Shown in pieces: positions 1 to 6,068 of a stretch of DNA of 11,208 bases. The position numbers were made by a program, and so were the translations under genes. The stretch comes from Pseudomonadota bacterium (lineage in GTDB: Bacteria; Pseudomonadota; Alphaproteobacteria; Reyranellales; Reyranellaceae), in contig JAEZHS010000473.1 of assembly GCA_023436825.1 (NCBI GenBank), forward strand, positions 1 through 11,208. The letters are read 5' to 3'. The notes beneath the pieces were generated by a model. The model did not search any database, was not told the origin of the DNA, and saw only the letters and a list, made by a program, of their open reading frames with translations. Every line of letters begins with the position of its first letter. Positions within the stretch are counted from its first letter, which is position 1.

Positions 1-140
1 TATTCCATCGAGGCCAGCGGCTCATCGATCGGCCGCACAAACAGGCCGGACACATGACCGCTCCTACTTCTCGCCAAAAGATGCTGATAAACCCCTTGCG
101 AAACGGGGGCCGTCCACACATGACAGCATTGTGGACGGGG
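1..140 (+). mobile_element. Probable 3' non-coding end of an IS110-family element
   Basis: No convincing gene lies here; frame 1 stays open only to a TGA at 55-57. The stretch contains a perfect inverted repeat, CCGTCCACA at 110-118 and TGTGGACGG at 130-138. It also holds GGGGCCGTCCAC (106-117), whose reverse complement occurs at 11092-11103 in the leader of the IS110 transposase at the right edge; GCCGTCCA recurs there in direct orientation at 11154-11161. Sharing this subterminal word with a recognisable IS110 5' region suggests that a second IS110 copy ends here, pointing rightward. The transposase itself is outside the window, so this rests on short similarity and general familiarity with such ends. 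The exact terminus cannot be placed. Confidence 0.4.
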
Positions 141-168
141 CACGCTTCTTGCTGTTCCATCGCGGACC

Positions 169-1446
169 ATGACCGCACCGAATACGCTAAGCGCCACCGA
201 GCTCGCGCAACGACTGGACGGCGGAACGGTGACCGCCGAGACGATCGTGCGCGCCCATCTCGAGCGCATCGACCGGCGCGACGCCGATGTGCTCGCCTGG
301 TCGCATCTCGCCCGAGACGCTGCACTCGAACGCGCCAGGGTGCTCGATGGCGGGCCACGCCAGGGCCTGCTGCACGGCATCCCGATGGGCGTGAAGGACA
401 TCATCGATTCCGGCGACCAGCCCACGACCTACGGCTCTCCGATCTACAAGACGCACCAGCCGCTGGCCGACGCCGCCACCATCGCGCTGGCCAAGAACGA
501 GGGTGCGATTTTGCTCGGCAAGACGGTCACCACCGAGTTCGCCAATCGACATCCCGGTGTGACGAAGAACCCGCACAATCCGGCGCATACGCCCGGCGGC
601 TCCTCGTCGGGGTCGGCGGCGGCCGTCGCCGACTTCCAGGTCGTGCTGGCGACCGGCACGCAGACCGGCGGCTCGATGATCCGTCCCGGCGCGTTCTGCG
701 GCATCGTCGCCTACAAGCCGAGCTACGGCCACTTCGCTCCGGCCGGCATGAAGGCGAACACCGAGTGGTTGGACACGATCGGCGCCTATGCGCGCACGAT
801 CGAGGACATCGCCCTGTTCCGCGCCGCGCTGATGGCGATGCCCTACCGGCCGATCGCCAAGCTCGACACGCCGCCGCGCATCGCCGTGTGCTTCACCCAT
901 CACAGGGCGGAGCTGTCGGCCGAAGGCACCAAGGCGGTGAACGATGCGGCGGCTCTGCTCGCCAAGGCGGGCGCGAAGGTCTCCGAGATCGATCTGCCGC
1001 CGCCGGTGAGCGACATGACGGAGGGTCAGCGGACGCTCAGCGCCTTCGACGGTCCACGTGCCCATGCCGACGAGGCGCGGCGCTTTCCCGAGCTTCTGAG
1101 CGAAAGCCTGAAGAAGGACAAGCTCGCGGCTGGTGCTGCGATCGACTACGCGACCTGGGTCGCCGCCCGCAAGCTCGGCGAGAAGGGCCGCGCCGCCGTC
1201 GACGCCCTGTTCAGTGACTTCGACGTCATCCTGACGGCGCCGGCGGTCGGCGAGGCGCCGGTCGGCCTGCACAGCACCGGCAAGGCGACGTTCAACCTGC
1301 TCTGGACCTATCTCTGGATGCCCTGCATCACGCTTCCGTTCACCAAGGGACCGACGGGTCTTCCGGTCGGCGTCCAGCTCGTCGGCCGTTGCCACGAGGA
1401 CACGACCCTGCTCGACATCGCCGGTTGGGTGAGGAGCGCGCTATGA
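169..1446 (+). CDS. Amidase signature family hydrolase (first of a tandem pair)
   Basis: This 425-residue amidase-signature enzyme should hydrolyse a carboxamide or related C-N bond to acid plus ammonia in the cytoplasm; no signal peptide is visible. The Ser-cisSer-Lys triad is complete: K76 in GVKDIID, S145 in GGSSSGS, and S169 in TQTGGSMIRP. The 24-residue gap between the two serines matches that of fatty acid amide hydrolase. Length is somewhat short for GatA (about 480) but normal for stand-alone amidases. The ATG at 169 is the only reasonable start, since the frame is closed by a TGA at 121-123; the Shine-Dalgarno is weak. The stop overlaps the next start as ATGA, so the two amidases should be translationally coupled. 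Only about 30 bp separate the start from the putative IS110 end, so native upstream sequence has probably been replaced. The substrate cannot be read from sequence. Confidence 0.93.
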   Translation: MTAPNTLSATELAQRLDGGTVTAETIVRAHLERIDRRDADVLAWSHLARDAALERARVLDGGPRQGLLHGIPMGVKDIIDSGDQPTTYGSPIYKTHQPLADAATIALAKNEGAILLGKTVTTEFANRHPGVTKNPHNPAHTPGGSSSGSAAAVADFQVVLATGTQTGGSMIRPGAFCGIVAYKPSYGHFAPAGMKANTEWLDTIGAYARTIEDIALFRAALMAMPYRPIAKLDTPPRIAVCFTHHRAELSAEGTKAVNDAAALLAKAGAKVSEIDLPPPVSDMTEGQRTLSAFDGPRAHADEARRFPELLSESLKKDKLAAGAAIDYATWVAARKLGEKGRAAVDALFSDFDVILTAPAVGEAPVGLHSTGKATFNLLWTYLWMPCITLPFTKGPTGLPVGVQLVGRCHEDTTLLDIAGWVRSAL

Positions 1447-2708
1447 AGCCGCTCAGCGCCGCGGAAGCCGTCGCCCGCATCGAGGCAGGCACGCTCACTG
1501 CCGAAAAGCTGGTGCGCGACTGTCTCGACCGAATCGCCGAGCGCGAGCCTGCAGTGAAGGCATGGGCCTTCCTGAATCCCGACCTCGCCATCGCCCAGGC
1601 GCGGTCTGCCGACACCATGAGCGGCGGCATCCTGCGCGGCGTGCCCATCGGCGTGAAGGACATCATCGATACCCACGACATGCCGACCGGTCACAACTCG
1701 CCGATTTTCCAGGGCAAGATCCCCTTCGGCGACGCCGCCTGCGTGGCGCTCTGCCGGACGGCCAATGCCGTCATCATGGGCAAGACGGTGACGACCGAGT
1801 TCGCCAACCGTCATCCCGGACCGACCACCAACCCGCACGATCCCGGGCACACGCCAGGCGGTTCGTCGTCCGGCTCCGCGGCCGCTGTCGCCGACGGGCA
1901 CGTGCCGCTCGCGTTCGGCACGCAGACCGGCGGCTCGGTGATCCGTCCTGCGGCCTATTGCGGCGTCATCGGCTACAAGCCGACCTTCAATGACTTCTCC
2001 CGCGTCGGCATCAAGATGCAGTGCCATTCGCTCGACACGCTCGGCCTGATGGCGCGCACGCTGGACGACATCGCCCTGTTCCGCGGCGCCGTGCTCAAGC
2101 TGCCGCCGGTCGCGATCGATCGCGGCATTGCACGGCCGCGCATCGGCTTCTGCCGCACGCCAATCTGGGACGAGGCCTCGGCCGACACCAGGAAGCTGCT
2201 CGAAGCGACGGTTGCCAGGCTTGCCGACAAGGGCGCCGCGGTCGTCGACGTCGCCTTCGCATCCGCCTTCAACGACATCCTCGACGATCACGGCGCCATC
2301 TCGGGCTGGGAGAGCGCGCGCAACTATGCCGACGAGCGGCTGCGCAATCCCGACAAGGTGAGCGGCGAGCTGATGGCCGGCCTGAAGCGCGGCCTGGAAG
2401 TCACGCTGGGGCGCTATGTCGCCGCGCAACGCAAGTCGGTCGCGTTCAAGGCGCACGTCGATTCCCTGTTCGACAAGGTCGACGTGCTCGTCTGTCCCAG
2501 CGCGCCGGGCGAGGCGCCGGCCGGCATCGAGTTCACCGGCGACCCGCGCTTCAACTCGATCTGGACCCTCGCCGGCACGCCCTGTGTTACCTTGCCCGCC
2601 GGCACCGGGACCAACGGCCTGCCGCTCGGCATCCAGCTCGTCGGGCTGCGTCATGAAGACGACCGACTGCTGTCCACGGCCGCTTGGGTGGCGGCGCACC
2701 TGAACTGA
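1443..2708 (+). CDS. Amidase signature family hydrolase (second of a tandem pair)
   Basis: A 421-residue paralogue of the preceding amidase. They share long identical blocks, including GKTVTTEFANRHPG and HTPGGSSSGSAAAVAD, and resemble each other through to the C-terminus. The triad is K72, S141 and S165, with the same 24-residue serine spacing, so both copies look catalytically competent. I chose the ATG at 1443 rather than an in-frame ATG at 1389 for two reasons. It overlaps the upstream stop as ATGA, and a good Shine-Dalgarno GAGGAG sits at 1431-1436, six bases away. The next gene begins 9 bp after the stop. Divergence outside the motifs suggests the duplication is old and the substrates may differ, perhaps by acting in sequence or on different chain lengths. 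It could also be annotated as a GatA-like protein, but no GatB or GatC is nearby. Confidence 0.93.
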   Translation: MKPLSAAEAVARIEAGTLTAEKLVRDCLDRIAEREPAVKAWAFLNPDLAIAQARSADTMSGGILRGVPIGVKDIIDTHDMPTGHNSPIFQGKIPFGDAACVALCRTANAVIMGKTVTTEFANRHPGPTTNPHDPGHTPGGSSSGSAAAVADGHVPLAFGTQTGGSVIRPAAYCGVIGYKPTFNDFSRVGIKMQCHSLDTLGLMARTLDDIALFRGAVLKLPPVAIDRGIARPRIGFCRTPIWDEASADTRKLLEATVARLADKGAAVVDVAFASAFNDILDDHGAISGWESARNYADERLRNPDKVSGELMAGLKRGLEVTLGRYVAAQRKSVAFKAHVDSLFDKVDVLVCPSAPGEAPAGIEFTGDPRFNSIWTLAGTPCVTLPAGTGTNGLPLGIQLVGLRHEDDRLLSTAAWVAAHLN

Positions 2709-2717
2709 GGCCTCTCA

Positions 2718-3944
2718 ATGCCCCGCATCAATGGCGAACGACTTCTGGCCGACCTGCGCCGCATCGCCGACTTCGGCCGCTACCAGACCGGCGTGCATCG
2801 CCCGCACCTGTCGCCTCAGGACGTCGAGAGCCGCCACTGGCTCGCCAACCGCATGAAGGAGGCGGGACTGGAGCCGGTGATCGACGGCGTGGGCAACGTG
2901 ATCGGCCGCAGCCCAAAGACGGGGCCTCGGCTGCTGATGGGCTCGCATACCGACACCCAACCGCGGGGCGGTTGGCTCGATGGCGTGATGGGCGTGATCT
3001 ACGGCCTCGAGGTGGCGCGCGCGCTCGCCGAGGATCCCGACACCGCCCATCTGGCCGTCGACGTCGCCTCGTGGGCCGACGAGGAGGGCCACTGGGGCGG
3101 CATGATCGGCTCCAAGAGCTTTATCGGCCGCATCAGCGAGGCCGACATCGACAATGCCCGCCATCGCGACGATGGCAGCAAGATGCGCGACGCGCTGAAG
3201 GCAGCGGGCCTCGACAAGGCGCCGCGCATCGAGTTGGAGGAGGGGCGCTACCGCTGCTACCTCGAGGCGCACATCGAGCAGGGCGGCGTGCTGGAGCATA
3301 CCGGCAAGCGCATCGGCGTGGTCACCGCGATCGTCGGCATCTACCAGTATCGCCTGACCTTCAGCGGCATCCAGAATCACGCCGGCACGACGCCGATGCC
3401 GATCCGCAAGGATGCGGGTGTGGCCATGATGCGGCTCTACAACGAGGTGATGGAGCGCTTTCCCGCGCTCGCCGGGCCGCGCAGCGTCTGGACCGTGGGC
3501 AAGATGTCGGTCGAGCCGGGCGCGCCCGCCATCATCCCGGGCAAGGCCGAGATGATCCTGCAGTTCCGCGACGCCGGCCCGGCGGTGCTGCAACGCCTGC
3601 AAGCCTGCCTCGGCGAGATCGTCGAAGCGCACATCAAGCGCGGCCCCTGTGCCATCGAGTGCGTCAACCTCGGCCGCACCATGCCGGCGCCCATGGAAGA
3701 GCGCCTGCAGGAGGCACTCGACGACGCGGCAGAGAAGCATGCCGCCGGCCAGCACATGCGCATGCCCTCGGGCGCAGGCCACGACGCGCAGATCCTGGCC
3801 CAGCGCCTGCCCGCAGCCATGATGTTCGTGCCGTCGATCGGCGGCATCTCGCATCATTTCACTGAGAATACGGCGGATGAGGACATCGTGTTGGGCTGCC
3901 AGGTGTTCGCCGACGCTGCGGCAAAGATTCTCAAGGGGAACTAG
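2718..3944 (+). CDS. M20-family N-carbamoyl-L-amino acid / allantoate amidohydrolase
   Basis: A 408-residue binuclear metal amidohydrolase of the hydantoinase/carbamoylase branch of peptidase family M20. Family members remove a carbamoyl or ureido group, giving CO2, ammonia and an amino compound. Expected metal ligands are all present: H77 in GSHTDT, D88 in GGWLDGVMG, E123 in DEEGH (E122 being the general base), H185 in EAHIEQGG, and H379 in GISHHFTEN. The C-terminal GAGHDAQ motif (352-358) and the FRD near residue 284, a likely substrate-carboxylate contact, also fit. The spacing closely follows E. coli AllC. GAGG at the upstream stop can serve as ribosome binding site. As third gene of the operon it may process a ureido or carbamoyl product of amide cleavage. 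Sequence alone does not separate carbamoylase from allantoate or ureidoglycine specificity. Confidence 0.92.
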   Translation: MPRINGERLLADLRRIADFGRYQTGVHRPHLSPQDVESRHWLANRMKEAGLEPVIDGVGNVIGRSPKTGPRLLMGSHTDTQPRGGWLDGVMGVIYGLEVARALAEDPDTAHLAVDVASWADEEGHWGGMIGSKSFIGRISEADIDNARHRDDGSKMRDALKAAGLDKAPRIELEEGRYRCYLEAHIEQGGVLEHTGKRIGVVTAIVGIYQYRLTFSGIQNHAGTTPMPIRKDAGVAMMRLYNEVMERFPALAGPRSVWTVGKMSVEPGAPAIIPGKAEMILQFRDAGPAVLQRLQACLGEIVEAHIKRGPCAIECVNLGRTMPAPMEERLQEALDDAAEKHAAGQHMRMPSGAGHDAQILAQRLPAAMMFVPSIGGISHHFTENTADEDIVLGCQVFADAAAKILKGN

Positions 3945-3990
3945 GGCCAAAACTCAATACGGAATGATCGTCTACTGCTGCTTCCTGGTC

Positions 3991-4047
3991 GATTGCGGAC
4001 ATTGAGCACGTTGGGCAGTTCGTCAGGAATTGACCCGAGACCGACAT
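3991..4047 (+). repeat. Degenerate dispersed-repeat units (GCGGACATT family)
   Basis: The unit TGACCCGAGACCGACAT (4031-4047) matches the window-wide pattern TGRCCCRWARCKGACRT, and a partial unit TGCGGACATT lies just upstream (3994-4003). Similar words recur at 4474, 4566, 5760, 5851 and 8034, and inverted at 9023 and 9068. These are degenerate copies, recognisable mainly by comparison with the better ones. No gene is visible in the flanking stretch 3945-4130. Confidence 0.5.
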
Positions 4048-4133
4048 GCGTAGCGCCAACAGTCCATATCTTCGTTGTTTACGCGTATGCTGCCATTCTA
4101 CTCGTTGCTGCCGGTGCTCACTTGCCGGGCCGG

Positions 4134-4290
4134 TCCCGGTCCACGCGCTAGCATCTTGACGCGATAGAGTCCCTCGCGCGCGGTTATGTACAGCGTCTGC
4201 TTGCGAGGTCCGGCGAAGGCGGCGTTTGGCGGGCCGGCGACCCAGCTTGATCGTGCCGAGATAGCCACCCTCGATGGCGGGCTCCCGTCC
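4134..4290 (-). pseudogene. Fragment of an SMP-30/gluconolactonase-like C-terminus
   Basis: On the minus strand one frame reads EGGYLGTIKLG (about 4272-4240). An adjacent frame continues with AGPPNAAFAGPRKQTLYITA and then REGLYRVKM, ending near 4134. In SMP-30/gluconolactonase/LRE-like beta-propellers the C-terminus reads roughly 'LGTIKLPEPPANVAFGG...TLYITA..SLYRV', so the two pieces are consecutive parts of one gene joined across a frameshift near 4240. I could not recognise the N-terminal four-fifths of the propeller in the flanking bases, so this is a 3' remnant. It lies on the strand opposite its neighbours. Such lactonases commonly act in sugar-acid catabolism, but no function survives here. 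Family assignment comes from memory of the motif and is moderately sure. Confidence 0.55.
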
Positions 4291-4472
4291 CGACGACCTG
4301 GGAAACACCGTTCAGCAATTGCCCCCGGTCTGACGCTAGCATGGGGCATGCAACGGGTGCCCTTGTCCAGATCCCGCGATCGCGAACTATTGGAAACGGC
4401 ACTGCGCAACGCAGGGTTTCCAGATTGAGCAGGCGCGTGGGCGCGACGACACGGCGTCTCCAACGTCAGCTG

Positions 4473-4510
4473 TTGGCCCGAAACTGACGTCCCAACAGAA
4501 CGACCACATG
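4473..4510 (+). repeat. 38-bp dispersed repeat, copy 1
   Basis: This stretch, starting TTGGCCCGAAACTGACGT and ending CGACCACATG, is identical at 36 of 38 positions to 8033-8070. The differences are A/C at position 27 and C/T at position 35. Its first half is also a unit of the TGRCCCRWARCKGACRT repeat family. It lies between the SMP-30 remnant and the Bug gene. Confidence 0.9.
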
Positions 4511-4565
4511 TCTGCTATCGGGTGACAAGCAGGCATCATTGCTCAGGACGTGCTCCGTCAGCTTC

Positions 4566-4583
4566 TGACCCAAAGCGGACATT
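4566..4583 (+). repeat. Dispersed-repeat unit TGACCCAAAGCGGACATT
   Basis: An apparently near-consensus 18-base unit of the repeat family. The reverse strand reads 'MSALGQK', a peptide seen in many spurious small ORFs called in alphaproteobacterial genomes (from general familiarity, not a search). It ends 66 bp before the Bug protein start. Confidence 0.65.
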
Positions 4584-4649
4584 GGCACAGTCCAGCGCGA
4601 TGAGAGATGATAATGGCGGGCGATCACACGTGCGTTCGGGAGGTGTGAC

Positions 4650-5639
4650 ATGCGGCCTACACGCCGACGGCTCCTCGGATTAGCGGGTGCGCTCGCCGTA
4701 CTTGCCGGCCCGGTCGCTTCGCCCAGGTCCCAGAACATCGGCTGGCCGAACAAACCGATCCACATCATCGTCCCCGGCGGTCCCGGTGGCGTCATCGACA
4801 TCCGCGCGCGCTGGCTGGCCGAGCACCTGTCGCCGGCCCTGGGGAAGCCGATCGTGGTCGAGAACCGAACCGGCGCTGGCGGCAACCTGGGCATGGCGGC
4901 GGCGGCCCGCAGCGGCCCCGACGGCTACACGCTCGTCATCATCCATATCGGCACCATGGCACTCAATCCGCACCTCTATGCGAATCCCGGCTACGATCCC
5001 TTGACCGACATCATGCCGATTACGCGCCTTGGCGTCGGCCCGCAGGTGCTCGCCGTGCACAAGGACGTGCCGGCGCGGTCGGTAGCGGAGTTGCTCGCGC
5101 TTGCCAAGGCAAGGCCCGGCGAACTGACCTTCGTCTCGCCGGGCAACGGCACGCCGGGGCATCTAGCCGGCAGCCTGCTGATGCATCTCACCGGGATCAA
5201 GGCCACACACATTCCCTACAAGAGCGGGGCACAGGCGGTCCAGGACCTGATCGCCGGCCACGTGACCTTCACCTTCGAGAGCCTGACCTTGCTGGGGCCC
5301 TTCGTGCAGGACGGCCGGTTGCGGGTACTGGCGGTCACCTCGGCCCGACGCGCAAAGTCCATGCCCGAACTGCCGACCATGGCCGAAGCCGGCGTGGCGG
5401 GTTACGAACTCACCGCCTGGGCCGGCATCGGCGCGCCGGCAGGCACGCCGCGGCCCGTCATCGATCGCCTGTACGGCGAGATCGCCAAGGTGCTGGCGAC
5501 GCCCGAGGCGATCGCGTGGTTCGAAGCGTTCGGCGTCGAGCCGGGCGGCGATCCGCCCGACGCCTTCGCCGGCCTGGTGCGCACCGAGTACGCCCGGTTC
5601 GGCGAGGTCATCCGCGCCATGGGCATCAAGGCCGAGTAG
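4650..5639 (+). CDS. Bug/TctC-family periplasmic solute-binding protein
   Basis: A 329-residue extracytoplasmic binding protein of the Bug family (tripartite tricarboxylate receptor). Members bind carboxylates, aromatic acids or amides in the periplasm, sometimes for TctAB-type transporters. The N-terminus has arginines followed by a hydrophobic run (RRRLLGLAGALAVLAG, 5-20), a possible Tat-type signal cleaved near residues 23-28. Family blocks follow: WPNKPIHIIVPGGPGG (32-47), VVENRTGAGGNLG (69-81), PDGYTL (90-95), THIPYKSGAQAVQDLIAG, and the late AGVAGYELTAWAGIGAPAGTP. An excellent Shine-Dalgarno (GGGAGG, 4638-4643) fixes the ATG at 4650. No TctA or TctB gene is adjacent, as is usual for the many orphan Bug genes in these bacteria. 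Closeness to the amidase operon hints at uptake of a related compound, but 705 bp of debris separate them, so this is weak. Confidence 0.93.
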   Translation: MRPTRRRLLGLAGALAVLAGPVASPRSQNIGWPNKPIHIIVPGGPGGVIDIRARWLAEHLSPALGKPIVVENRTGAGGNLGMAAAARSGPDGYTLVIIHIGTMALNPHLYANPGYDPLTDIMPITRLGVGPQVLAVHKDVPARSVAELLALAKARPGELTFVSPGNGTPGHLAGSLLMHLTGIKATHIPYKSGAQAVQDLIAGHVTFTFESLTLLGPFVQDGRLRVLAVTSARRAKSMPELPTMAEAGVAGYELTAWAGIGAPAGTPRPVIDRLYGEIAKVLATPEAIAWFEAFGVEPGGDPPDAFAGLVRTEYARFGEVIRAMGIKAE

Positions 5640-5702
5640 GGCTTATGTCGTCTTTGCGGTGCGGCCCTAATTTAATGAATCCACGCTCCGGGAGGATACC
5701 CA

Positions 5703-5810
5703 ATGAGCTTTGTTCAACGCGGACAAATATGCGGGCTCCTCTCGTTCCTTGTCTGCTTCTGGCCCATTGCGTCGGTTCGCAGCGCGCGCCGGCAGGGCAG
5801 CTATCGGTAG
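5703..5810 (+). pseudogene. Orphan gene start (35 codons) running into a repeat
   Basis: A well-formed translation start is present: GGGAGGA at 5690-5696, six bases, then ATG at 5703. The frame encodes a short polar stretch followed by a hydrophobic run (GLLSFLVCFWPIAS, residues 11-24) like a signal peptide or membrane anchor. At about 5758-5777 the sequence becomes a dispersed-repeat unit (TGGCCCATTGCGTCGGTT), and the frame closes with TAG at 5808-5810 after an arginine-rich tail. I read this as the 5' end of a lost secreted- or membrane-protein gene cut off at the repeat. A genuine 35-residue membrane peptide is the alternative. Confidence 0.4.
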
Positions 5811-5867
5811 TAGACCGGACCAATGCCGTGGGCCCTGCAACTGACGCGAATGACCCATAGCGGACAT
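5760..5867 (+). repeat. Pair of dispersed-repeat units
   Basis: Two units, TGGCCCATTGCGTCGGTT (5760-5777) and TGACCCATAGCGGACAT (5851-5867), lie in the same orientation about 90 bp apart. The second directly abuts the end of the PF04392-like fragment on the other strand. The intervening bases show no gene. Confidence 0.55.
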
Positions 5868-5874
5868 CGCGGAC

Positions 5875-5985
5875 CTGCTTGTTCGATCACCTCTTCGGTT
5901 ACGGCGAGCACGGAGCTGCCAATGCAAAACGCCTTTGCGCTCTTCATGTCGATCCCAAACTCGCCCGAGGTTCTGGCGGGAAATG
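5875..5985 (-). pseudogene. C-terminal fragment of a PF04392-type ABC substrate-binding protein
   Basis: Read on the minus strand, this stretch gives FGIDMKSAKAF, then CIGSSVLAVTEEVIEQ. It aligns with the C-terminus of the uncharacterised ABC substrate-binding family PF04392, which typically ends '..[30 protein letters not shown]'. The preceding PARTSGE corresponds to the usual 'LPVQQPTK' segment. No upstream part of the roughly 320-residue protein is evident, and a dispersed-repeat unit follows right after the conserved VIE end. The cyclase gene occupies the other side. Family match is from memory of the motif; similarity is diverged but runs without a gap over about 27 residues. Confidence 0.55.
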
Positions 5986-6068
5986 GCTAGATGTGGAATG
6001 TTCGAAGTGCCACCAGCAGTTGGTTTTCTTGCTAAATGGCAGCCCGCCTCTTACACTTGGTGGCACCA

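Noticed and set aside
187..3950. Several long minus-strand and alternate-frame ORFs opposite or within the amidase and M20 genes
   Set aside because: They are shadows created by GC-rich codon bias: arginine-, alanine- and glycine-rich, without domain motifs, fully overlapping genes with complete catalytic motifs.
4582..4614. TTGGCA and GATAAT as a promoter for the Bug gene
   Set aside because: The spacing is 21 bases, too long for a standard sigma-70 promoter, and the first element is part of a repeat unit.
6036..6068. Earlier ATG at 6036 for the cyclase
   Set aside because: It adds 11 residues that do not resemble the family and lacks a ribosome binding site. The ATG at 6069 fits usual family length better, although its own site is also weak.
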